Notes under the pieces: model-generated
The model's database searches: none
What the model was told of the DNA's origin: nothing
Seen by the model: only the letters and a program-made list of their open reading frames with translations
Program-made: the position numbers and the translations under genes
Assembly: GCA_009760855.2 (NCBI GenBank)
Contig: WPIO01000060.1
Location: 1,231,501 to 1,295,500, forward strand
Reading direction: 5' to 3'
DNA length: 64,000 bases
Source of the DNA: Cristatella mucedo
Lineage: Eukaryota > Bryozoa > Phylactolaemata > Cristatellidae
Shown here: positions 22,236 to 64,000 of the stretch, in pieces
Layout of the letters: every line of letters begins with the position of its first letter
Position numbering within the stretch: position 1 is the stretch's first letter

Positions 22236-22334
22236 CAATTCGTCCTTTGTGTGCATGTACCTACTTAAGCTATGCCTGCTGCTGATGTTACCAACAAGCA
22301 TTTGGTAATGCGTTATATGCAGCGCTTAAGGTGC

Positions 22335-22431
<97 letters not shown>

Positions 22432-22531
22432 GGGAGAGAGAGATAGCGATAGAGATAGAGATAGAGATAGAGATAGAGATAGAGATAGAGATAGAGATAG
22501 AGATAGAGATAGAGATAGAGATAGAGATAGA

Positions 22532-22629
<98 letters not shown>

Positions 22630-22685
22630 CTCAGTTCTCTGAGGGCTATATGCAAATGTATTATTATTGTTATTATTATTCGAAC
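22236..22685 (+). mobile_element. L2 LINE 3' UTR/tail interrupted by a GA array
   Basis: Left piece: ATTCGTCCTTTGTGTGC, then GCAGCGCTTAAGGTGCC. Right piece: CTCAGTTCTCTGAGGGC, then TATTATTATTGTTATTATT. In other copies these two pieces are joined by only AGAAAGAGATT, so the microsatellite has replaced that short purine stretch. Confidence 0.7.
22337..22629 (+). repeat. (GA)n microsatellite with GATAGA and GAGAGT blocks
   Basis: About 290 bp: pure GA, then GATAGA repeats at about 22441-22532, then five GAGAGT units to 22562, then GA again. It lies within a LINE tail. The open frames across it are simple-sequence artefacts. Confidence 0.98.
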
Positions 22686-22805
22686 TTATGCACAAATAGT
22701 AAAATTTGCTCTAGCAAATGTAAAGGTTACAATGCATGCATGCATTGCATGCACAGAGCTGGGAAACCATAAGCAGTCACATAGGGCATGTATGCACTCA
22801 AGCAG

Positions 22806-22986
<181 letters not shown>

Positions 22987-23454
22987 GCACTGTAGTTGGG
23001 TTATATGCAGGCCGGTACTGTGCCTCTGCTAAACCGCTGGTGAACAGCTGTTGTAAGCATCATCAAGAGGGGCCAGTACACAGCTGTGGTCTGCCTGTGA
23101 TGTGGGTGGACACAGGCCGGTAACCCAGTGGTGAACAGATGGTGGATTCAATGTCAGGGTCCTCTTAGATGAATCATCGGGGTCGATCAGGTGACAGAAG
23201 CACTCCGGTCGAGAAGACTCGAGTGGGAGAAGGGAGCCGTTCGTCTCTCGACTTCGTGCGACGCAAAGTGTTGGTGTTGTTCATGCTGGCTCTCTGTGTG
23301 TGCGAACCGAACAACAAGCACAAATAGATCCAGGACTGTTTCTGCTTGCAAACACATGCACAGACACATGCACACTCATTCAAATGCTAGCACTCAAACA
23401 TGCTCACTAAAGCATGCTTACTGCTAGCATTGAACATGCCACAATTAAGCATTT

Positions 23455-23540
23455 AATAATTCATCCTTTGCAACAGATGTAAAGTGCCTAGAAAGAGATT
23501 CAGTTCTCTGAAGGTGCTTTACGAATGCATTATTGTTGTT
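23455..23540 (+). mobile_element. L2 LINE 3' tail only
   Basis: CAACAGATGTAAAGTGCCTA, GAAAGAGATTCAGTTCTCTG and ATTATTGTTGTT: the last 80 bp or so of the LINE. Confidence 0.65.
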
Positions 23541-24102
23541 AAGTTTGTGCGGGCAGTCACGCACAGCAAAAGATAGCTCAGACTGATGCCATTTATTACG
23601 GAACGAGGAACAGGGCCGTAGCAGCACTAAGCTAGCTGATGCACATCTACAGAAAGTGAGTCCGCTGTTCAAGGCCGTAAGAGGGGGTGGCTGGGCAAGT
23701 CAGGCGAACCCAATATACTTTCTTTCCAACAGTGGCCGATAAAGCACCGGTCTCACTGTACAAAGTCCCGTACGTAGGTAGGTAGGACAGTGTCCGTGGT
23801 CGGTATGGGTCGATGTATGCAGTGCATGTCGGCTTGAGTCGGAGGCACTACTATCCGAGATGAAGCCAGCTCTGATATTCAACGTATCTGCCTCCGAATT
23901 TTCATGGAAGCTCCCTGTCGGTGGGCTTGTAATAACATCGCTAGTATCAGAAGTATCAAGATATAGCTGCAAGTCAGTGGGGGATCTGGTAGTCTCAGCT
24001 GCTGTAGCAGAGCCTTAGCTGATTATGTCAGTGGCTTCTGCCACAGGTGAAGCATTATAGCTGCTGTAGCTGGTAGTAGGTCTTCTTCCTCTCGAGCCCT
24101 GA

Positions 24103-25020
24103 TCACACCTTCCCTGGGTCATCTGGTCTGTGTCTAGCATTAAATATTGCCAACGTAGCTGGTTTTGGGGATGAATCGCGCAGTCCTCGCCATCTTCTGG
24201 CTACCCAATAGAGCACGCAGTCCTTGGCAGCCTTTATGTTTCCCGGAGACCAAATCGTTGTCGTTTTCAGATAATCCCTGTACCACACCAGGTCTCCACT
24301 CGTATATCTGAGAGGCCTAGTTGGAGATGAAGGCATGGCAGCACCTTCAGTGGCAGGATGAAGCAGGTCCAGGAATATGCGAAAGTTTCGGCAAAGCAGT
24401 AACTGTGATATGGTGGACCCGGTCCTAGCGTTCTCAGAGGAGCTATACTTGAACAGGAACTGGTCGATGTGCCACTGAAGATTGCCTTCACCAGCCGCAT
24501 ATGCCCGCTTGAAAGTTTGCACAAAGTGCCCAGCTAGTCAATTGCTCTGTGGATGACAAGGAGCCAAAATAAAGTGCCGGATGCCGCCGGCCTGCAGGAA
24601 ACTCATGAGAGGTGAACTGCTGTTCCATTCTCAGACACAATTACCGTGGGTAGACGCAATTGAGCAAAGTGTCCGTAGCCCCGAGATTGGGATGCCGGAC
24701 GTTGCCTTCCTAATTCGGAACACTTGGAGCCACTTTGCGAATGCATCTACCACTAATTGTAATACTAATAACAATAGTAATAAAAAATCGATATAGCGCC
24801 CTCGAATAACTCAATCTTTTTCTAGACACTTTACATTTGGTTCAAAGGAAGCAAGATCGAATGGTTAGTTAAGAAATAGTCATACTCAAGTGGCATGGCA
24901 AAATCGATATGAATACGTTGCCAAGGCCCTGCATGGTCACTCCACTTATGTGAGGTCGCTAGCGATGCATGTCTCACTTTGTTGCACTGAGGGCAGCTAC
25001 GGCACACAGATTCCACGTCA
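24103..25020 (-). pseudogene. Ty3/gypsy integrase remnant
   Basis: The minus strand gives, in order: ESVCRSCPQCNKVRHA (after the HHCC finger), PWQRIHIDFAMP (first catalytic Asp of the core), then after an L2-tail insertion LVVDAFAKW, VIVSENGTA (Asp of the usual SDNGT replaced by Glu), PCHPQSN followed by a stop and LAG where LAE is expected, and VQTFKRAYAAGEGNLQ with a typical C-terminal segment (FRIFLDLLHPATE, GDLVWYRDY). In the family this enzyme inserts the cDNA copy into host DNA. Two altered catalytic positions, a frameshift and the insertion make it inactive. No flanking LTR pair was found. Confidence 0.8.
24757..24881 (-). mobile_element. L2 LINE 3' end inserted in gypsy integrase
   Basis: Tail AATACTAATAACAATAGTAA followed by GCGCCCTCGAATAACTCAAT and AAGATCGAATGGTTAGTTAA. 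It separates IHIDFAMPLEYDYF from LVVDAFAKW of the integrase, so it landed after the gypsy element. Confidence 0.75.
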
Positions 25021-25084
25021 CTATCTATGCCTGGCTACCCGACGTAGTTTCTAGCAGTCGCTTTCATTGTCATTGTTTACCTAA

Positions 25085-25330
25085 ATGTTCACCTATAGCT
25101 CCTACAAACCAGAAATCCTATAGAGACCTTGCCTTTAGTTCAAGTGGTCCCAAAGCTAGGACTCACTCCCGACTTGCGTCACGACATCGCCTGACTTGAA
25201 AACATTAAAAAAGAAATGAAAAACTCACCTAACTATGACAGCATTTAACGGGTCCCCGTGATTCGACCTCTATGCCCTTATGCCTGCTGACGCTGTGCAT
25301 GCTACCATCAACTACACTTGCATTCCATTC
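25085..25330 (+). mobile_element. L2 LINE 3' fragment (+)
   Basis: Runs from ACAAACCAGAAATCCTATAG (the TNLKSFGDRAF region) through GACTTGAAAACATTAAAAAA and the 3' UTR, and stops within the UTR (CAACTACACTTGCATTCC), where the next copy begins. Confidence 0.7.
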
Positions 25331-26535
25331 TAGCTTTAGGGCTAATCACTCAATAGAGTCAGCATTGCTTCTGGTGTTTAACGACCTGCTTAGCAAAGCA
25401 GACTTAGGAAGAATATCTCTGCTTGTTTTGCTCAATCTTTTGGCAGCTTTCACTTATATGCGGATGACACTCAGTTGTACATATGCTTCGATTCTTCCTA
25501 GCCCACGAGCACGTCGAATTCTCTCAACTCCCTTGCTGCATGTATTGATGACATCTGCACATGGATGGCAGCATATTTTCTTAATTTGAATGATGATAAA
25601 ACTAACTTACTAGTTATGGGAAAACCAAGTGTTTCAGAAATTGGAAAGGCTTACGCTCAAAATCGGATCTGCCAGCAAATCTGCTGTTGAATCTGCACGA
25701 AATTTAGGTGTCATGTTCCAAAGTGGCGTTTTGTTAGCTGACCACATTAGCTTCATAATCAAGTCTGCCTACTTTCAACTATGTAACATTGCTAAAATTC
25801 TGGCTTGTTTAGATAAAGATACCACATCTAAGTTGGTCAATGCATTTGTGACATCCTGTCTTGACTTCTGTAACTCACTGCTTGCTGGCCTACCGACATG
25901 TGCAATCAGGCACTTACAGCTGGTGCAAAACTGTGCAGCTGGGCTTGCCGGTCGTGAGTGTCGCAGTTGCCATATCACACCACTTCTCGCTGACCTGCAC
26001 AAACTACCGGCCAAACAATGCAGCAACTTCACGATTCTGTCGCACTCACTTTTAGGTCACTTCATTCTTTAGCTCCAGCCTACCTGTCAGGTCGACTGCC
26101 CCACCAGGCTAAGCCTAGTATCACTTGCTTTTCGGAATCTAACTGTTTACCTATACTTCATACAAACCTACAATTCTTTGGAGACCGTGCATTTAGTTAG
26201 TATGCTTCCAAAGCCTGGAACTTACTCCCGACTTACATCCCGACATCCCCTGGCGTGACCACATTTAAAAATGAATTAAAGACACACGTATTTATGACAG
26301 CCTTTAGTGGGTCCATGTGATTCGTCCTTTATGTGCTAATGTGTGCTGACACTGCGACATGCTGCCACTATCCACACTCGTATGCTGAACCTGCATGCAA
26401 TCCCTAACTATGTGATTCATAATGCTTATCAAACATGATACCACTCACCCTTCGATCTCGCTTTCTTTGCAGCAAATGTAAAGCGCCTAGAAAGAGATTG
26501 AGTTCTCTTGGGTCCTTTATAAAGTGGATCATTTA
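25331..26535 (+). mobile_element. L2-clade LINE with internal RT deletion
   Basis: Starts SFRANHSIESALLLVFNDLL and reads LLNLLAAF, then jumps straight to YMRMTLSCTY (the YADDTQLY region in another frame). About 250 bp between RT motifs A and C are missing, including the GVPQGS motif. It continues in a good frame 25629-26072 (LERLTLKIGSASKS ... LQLVQNCAAGL) and ends with the 3' UTR and tail near 26535. Confidence 0.8.
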
Positions 26536-26720
26536 ATTATTGCATGCTGACCCTGTGCATGTCACCCCTAACCATGTTATTGCTTCTTATTATCGAGCAT
26601 GCTAACACTAACCATTCGATTATGTTTCCTTTGCAGGAAGCTTAAAGTGCCTAGAAATAGATCGCATTCTCTGAGGGCACTTTATCACGCGTGTTATTAG
26701 TATCATTTTTATTATTACTC
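26536..26720 (+). mobile_element. L2 LINE 3' UTR fragment
   Basis: GCATGCTGACCCTGTGCATG, CACCCCTAACCATGTTATT, a tail with GCGTGTTATTAGTATCA and TTTATTATTACT. It is directly joined to the preceding copy and marks the left edge of the tandem duplication unit. Confidence 0.7.
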
Positions 26721-27456
26721 TGAATGGCACTTTTCTCTCTGGCTCGGAGGCATGCAAAAGATACCTACACCCTAAATACATAATCGCAGCATGCAGTCCA
26801 AGCTTGTCTTGCTTCACATCATTGATCGAAGGTAACAGAAACGTACCGTTGACGAAGCGTGAGACGTTGTCCTGCTTCAATGCCCCAGTGCTATACGTGG
26901 ATTAGAACCGACAGACAATGATGGGCTAATTTGTATAGGCCCATAGACTGCCCTTTGACACAGGCCCATGCTTGAATCAATTTTTGAGCAGGAAGAAGGC
27001 CTAATTGATGTTGTCACCATTTCGTGCTTTCAGAAGCAGCACTGAGGATTTGGCAAATTAGAATCTGCTGTCGCTCACTAGAAGTGCACTGGGGCAGCTC
27101 TCAGGCTAGCCGCGATATTAGCCCTGGCCTTAGTAGGTCTGACTAGGGCACCTAGAGCAACCCGCAGCTGGTGGACTAGCCAAGAAGAATTAGACAGGTG
27201 ACATTAGTTAACCGCGAGCAGAGCGAGGCGTCAGTTTGCCAGAGAGATCCACTCAGGTTAGAATGGAGTTTGGTCAGACAAAGAGTGGTCAGAAAGTGGA
27301 CCGACTGCTGTACTCCATTAGACAAAGAGCGAAAGAATGGCAAGCTGGCGCAGGAGCCCTCTAATAAATTACAGGCGGAAGCAAATAGGCCGAGGAAGGA
27401 CGCCGAGAGCTAGGGTCCGACAAAAATAGCAGCTGCGCGCTCAAGGTCAAGAGGGC

Positions 27457-27966
<510 letters not shown>

Positions 27967-27972
27967 TATAAA
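27967..27972 (+). promoter_or_regulatory. Candidate LTR TATA box
   Basis: TATAAA immediately downstream of the GA array, in the expected middle of the LTR. GA tracts can bind GAGA-type factors in arthropods; whether this host has one is unknown. Confidence 0.35.
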
Positions 27973-28679
27973 CGAGAGGACTGACAGAGCTCAGGGCTGC
28001 AGCTTCGGTAGTAGTCGATGAGAGACTACGCCTCGAGAGCACGAGAGTCAAACCTACGGCAGCGAACAGCTAAGTGCAACTTAGACTTCGCGGTTGTGTT
28101 TCGCCTGCTACTCAGTTAGCTGCTCATATCTTGAGGTGCTGTTGCGGTCCACCTTCGGGGTCGGGACCATCGCTAGCGAGGCAGGCATGTGGTAGCTTTT
28201 TGTAGTCGGGCTTCGGGAGTTCTCACACAGTTAACACCGTCGGCCCGGTGCGGGCGAAGCGTAAAGCGCTTTCGCCGGGGCATAGCCATTACTAACAGGC
28301 CCACAACAAACTGTTTCTTTCGGCACCCATTTGTGGCCGCTTGTATTTTAACCGAACTGCAGTGCTGCACAACACCGTCCACCGGTAGAGGGCTGGGGGA
28401 CGAGCTTCTGCGAGGTTACAGAAGTAAAAGTGGCGCTGTGACAAGGTACCAAACCATCGAGCCTGCTTTCAAAGCAGGCCAAGCGAGAGGACGTGAACTT
28501 TGCTCACATAAGTTTAAATGGTAAAGGCTATTGAAGTTAGCCTCTTGATATTTCTAATACGGAGACCGGGTAAATCAGTTAACCAGTCATGACCAAGACT
28601 ATGTCTTACAACAAACAAAAGCACCCAGATGTATTTTATTTGCATCGAACTAGTCATGGTGGTCGGCTGGGACAGTTAG

Positions 28680-28935
28680 CTACCGACGCTGATCGTGAAT
28701 AGCCTTGGCTATCGCATGCAAGCTGTCGTAGCCTTTCCGGTGTGCTTCACCAAAGCCTTGAAATTGAGTGAGGACGCTGCAGTAGGACATGTGGCTCGTC
28801 AAATTCTCTTGCAGTGCCAGGTTGTAGCACCATAACGCGATCGAGTCTATTATAGTGTTGAGACGGCGGGCTACGGTAACGACAATGCAGTCTTTGAACG
28901 TTTGCTTAGTCGTCACTTGGATCGTCAAGTCAGTC
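28680..28935 (-). pseudogene. Decayed third copy of the ABCC4-like last exon
   Basis: The acceptor TTTATCCACAG is kept and the exon starts GACTGACTTGACGATCCAAG, matching gene B's last exon. The H-loop reads ARRLNT, so the histidine needed for ATP hydrolysis is Arg. After IIDS one base is missing, and two further single-base losses lie before GKGYD (around ...TCACTC... and CACACC), so the frame is lost for about 40 codons and regained for GYDSLHAIAKAIHDQR. No NBD core exon accompanies it. It arose by the 2.8-kb tandem duplication. An AATAAA on the minus strand near 28638 is lost in gene B (ACTAAA). Confidence 0.9.
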
Positions 28936-28984
28936 CTGTGGATAAAATGACAGACGGGTTTACAAGCCATGCTTTTCTAAATAC

Positions 28985-30862
28985 ATTAGTACAAGTGAAA
29001 CGAAAGAGGTTCAATAGTTACCTCGTCTTGAAGTTCATATCCCACTCAAAGGAGACAGCTAGTTCTCTGGACCCTATTCCCACTGTCCTGCTTCTAAGAT
29101 GCACTGATCTGCTGCTGCCAGGCATAACTAACATCATTAATATTTTATTAGCCTCAGTGATGTCCCAGCACCTTTCCAAAAAGCTCTATTCAGGCCACTA
29201 CTCAAGAAAACCGCACTAGACTAAGTGAACTTGAGCAACTTCAGCTTGGTCTCTCTTCTACCGTTCATATCAAAGACGCTTGAGCGAATCGTGGCAGACC
29301 ACATGAATTCATATTTGAAACTTCAAGCCTTGCTAGTAAATCTCAGTCTGGCTTTTGAGCTAATCACTCAACAGAGTAAGCATTGCTTCGGGCGTAAAAT
29401 GACCTGCTGAGCAAAGCAGCCTAAATGGAATCTCTCTGCTTGTTTGCTCGATATTTTGGCAGCATTTGATATTATCGACAACCAAATCGTTCTTGAGTGC
29501 CTCGCAGCTCGACTGGGCAGCAAGAGCATTGCATTGTAATAATTCGAATCCTATCGAAATATAATACTCCAGAGTATCGATATTAATGGACAAAGATTAT
29601 ACGGGAACCTCTGAAATATGGGATACCTCAGGGACCTGTTGGTGGTCCAGTTCTTTTCATGTTTTATACTCTCCCTATTGACATTGATATTGCCAAAGAA
29701 AATCTAGGCTTTCACTTCTATGCGGATGACACTCAACCGTACCTTTGCTTTGATCCCTCTCGGCCCTCCAACATGTCGAATTCTTTAAACTACCTTGGTG
29801 CATCTATTGATGATGTCCCACATAGATGGCAGCAGGCATTCTTAAAAGGAATGGTGACAAAACTAACTTACTAGTTATGGGTAAACCAAGTGCGATTGGG
29901 AAATTGAAAAGGCTAACGCTAAAAATCGGCTCCTCCAGCATATATCCTGTCGAATCTGCATGAAATCTACTCGTCGTGTTTCAAGGTAACCGTTCATTAG
30001 ACGAGCACATCAGCTCACCAGTCAAGTCTGCCTACTTTCAGCTACCCAAAATTGCTAAAAATCGGGCTTGTTTAGACAGGGACACCACATCTGAAGCGCC
30101 TAGAGAGAGATTAAGTTCCCTGAGGGCGCTTTATCAAGTGAGTTATTATTATTAATTATTATTACTATTTAAGTTGATCCATGGTTTTGTAGCATCCCGT
30201 CTTGACTTCTGTTACTCACTGCTTACTGGTCTACCGGCCGGTGCACTTAGGCGCTTACAGCTGGTGCAGAACTCTTCGGGTTGTCTGCAGTGAGCATCGA
30301 AGCTGCCACATCTCATCACTTCTCGAAGACTTACACTGGCTCCCAGTCAAGCAACGTATCGACTTCAAGGTTTTGTTGCTCACTTTCGCGTCCCTTCATT
30401 CTTTAGCTCTAGCCTACCCCTTAGATCTACTTCTCAACCAGGCAATGCAGCGTACTACCAGCTTTTTTGAATCTAGATGCTTACCTATATTGTGTACAAA
30501 CTTCACATTGTTGGAAGAGTGCCTTTAGTTCGTGTGCTTCTAAAGTGTGAAACTCACTTCCGACTTGGATTATGACATCTTCTGACTAGACCACATTTAA
30601 AAAGAAACTAGAAATGCATCTGTTTATTACAACAGTTAGCAGACCCATGTAATTAGACTTTAGCGTGTTTATGAGTGCTGCCATTAACCATACTTACTTG
30701 CTCACTCTGTGCATGTCACCCCTAACCACGTTTTTTTGTTGTTTATTGAGCAGGCTGCTACTAACCATTTTATCATGCTTTCTCTTAAGCAAATATAAAG
30801 CGCCTAGAAAGAGATCGAGTTCTGCAAGATCACTCTATCAAGTGTATTGGTATTGTTATTTT
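28985..30862 (+). mobile_element. L2-clade LINE, decayed but long
   Basis: The plus strand reads SSLDPIPTVLLLRCTDLLLP, the N-terminal RT region, then LVSLLPFISKTLERIVADHM, LNLSLAFELITQQSKH, LGFHFYADDTQPYLCFDPS (motif C), then the C-terminal block and a 3' end with a tail at about 30840-30862. Many stops and frameshifts. It is antisense to gene B. It forms the boundary between the two duplicated units. Confidence 0.85.
30091..30165 (+). mobile_element. Tail-only insertion inside the LINE
   Basis: GAAGCGCCTAGAGAGAGATT, GAGGGCGCTTTATCAAGTGA and (ATT)n sit between DTTS and KLVHGF codons of the host LINE. It is a second LINE (or SINE) 3' end of only about 75 bp nested in the first. Confidence 0.7.
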
Positions 30863-31446
30863 ATTCTAAATTGCACTTAACTCTTCGGCCCGGAAGCTTG
30901 CAACATAATCCTGCAATCTAAATACAAGGCCACATCACGTTGTCCAAGCTGGTCTCGTTTTGCATGATTGGTCGAAGGTAAGAAAACCAAGCTAGAACTT
31001 TGTGCTGCTAAGCTATGCGATTTTTTTTATAAGGAATAGGCACCAACAGTCAATGGTGGGCTGATACCTACAGGCCCACATTCTGCTCCCTGACTCGAGC
31101 CCAGGCTCAGAATCGACATGAGAGCAAAAGGAAGGCCTAATCAATGTCGTCTTCCTTTCGCGCTTTCAGAGACAGCCCTGAGGATTGGGCAATATGGAAT
31201 CTTCTGCCGCTCACTAGAATTAAACATGGTGACGCGAAAAATGTACAAAACCAGTGAGCCTGCATTCAAAGCAGGCCAACCAAGTAGACTTGACCTTTGG
31301 CCAAGTACGTGTAAACGGTAAAGGCTATTCAAGTTTGCCTCTGGATATTTGTAATAAGGATACCGGGAAAATCAGTGAATCAACAATGACCAATCCCATA
31401 TCTTACGACAAACGAAAGTACCCGGATGTATTTAGTTGGCATTGAA

Positions 31447-63746
<32,300 letters not shown>

Positions 63747-64000
63747 CTACAACAGATACAGCAAATAAATACGCATATACAGTATAAATGAAGCATAGGC
63801 ATACCTATTGACTTGATTTACGTTGAAAGCCTTCGATTCGTGATGCTGCAGCATTCATTCGGAGTTCATATAGTCAGGTAATCTCAATCCAATATCATTC
63901 ACACATCAAATTCGCAGATGTGACCATCTTCAGCAGAGGCAAGTTCGAAAGCTGAAAGCAGCGGTGATAATCGTTGGTTCTTCTAAGGCTATGTAAATGA
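63747..64000. other. Upstream intron of gene B
   Basis: No further exon recognised before the window edge. Confidence 0.5.

Noticed and set aside
22272-22772. Long open frames across 22.3-23.0, 27.4-28.0 and 35.8-36.4 kb
   Set aside because: They are translations of GA, CA and TA microsatellites (RE, SL, HT, YI dipeptide runs), with no other coding signal.
28680-28935. The extra terminal exon as a functional alternative last exon of gene B
   Set aside because: Three single-base losses put about 40 codons out of frame and the H-loop histidine is replaced by Arg.
63747-64000. A further upstream exon of gene B
   Set aside because: I translated the minus strand in all frames and found no segment resembling the expected NRFSKD/DDLLP region of ABCC proteins.

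Overview
The window is animal nuclear DNA from an invertebrate that I cannot name. Genes are split by GT-AG introns of 1.5 to 15 kb, and most of the non-coding DNA consists of LINEs, tRNA-derived SINEs, LTR and DNA transposon remnants, and microsatellites. I see no operons, tRNA genes, rRNA genes or CRISPR arrays.

The only host genes I can support are two convergent, paralogous ABCC4/MRP4-like ABC exporters, both cut by the window edge. Gene A (+) has four terminal exons (29-259, 1970-2268, 6494-6912, 9921-10209). Gene B (-) has five (63746-63596, 48166-47936, 46181-45883, 33640-33222, 31735-31447). The four shared exons have identical lengths (231, 299, 419 and 289 nt) and identical intron phases. 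They encode the end of the second membrane domain and the complete second nucleotide-binding domain. A third, decayed copy of the last exon lies at 28935-28680 (-).

The dominant repeat is an L2-clade LINE with an (AAT)n tail, present as at least 15 copies on both strands; the best reverse transcriptase frames are at 8629-7382 (-) and 4976-3756 (-). Two tRNA-derived SINE families occur. One ends in a tail that matches the LINE 3' end; the other has its own A/T-rich tail. Other elements are a 211-bp SPIN-like hAT element with a perfect 8-bp target duplication (12575-12785), a 1336-bp probable solo LTR (27085-28420), Ty3/gypsy integrase, RT and gag remnants, an R2/NeSL-like LINE remnant and older L2-like copies.

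Region by region: 0-10.2 kb is gene A with LINEs and SINEs in its introns. 10.2-22 kb is intergenic, with old repeats and the SPIN-like element. 22-28 kb holds microsatellites, gypsy pol and LINEs. 26.7-32.7 kb is a LINE-bounded tandem duplication carrying the decayed and the intact last exons. 31.4-63.7 kb is gene B. Its 15-kb first visible intron contains the most unusual structure: a palindrome of about 6.8 kb (52711-59547). Its two arms are built of divergent tandem units of about 167 bp and match each other position by position, like a foldback element or an inverted satellite. A LINE sits in the left arm, and the matching place in the right arm is an empty site.
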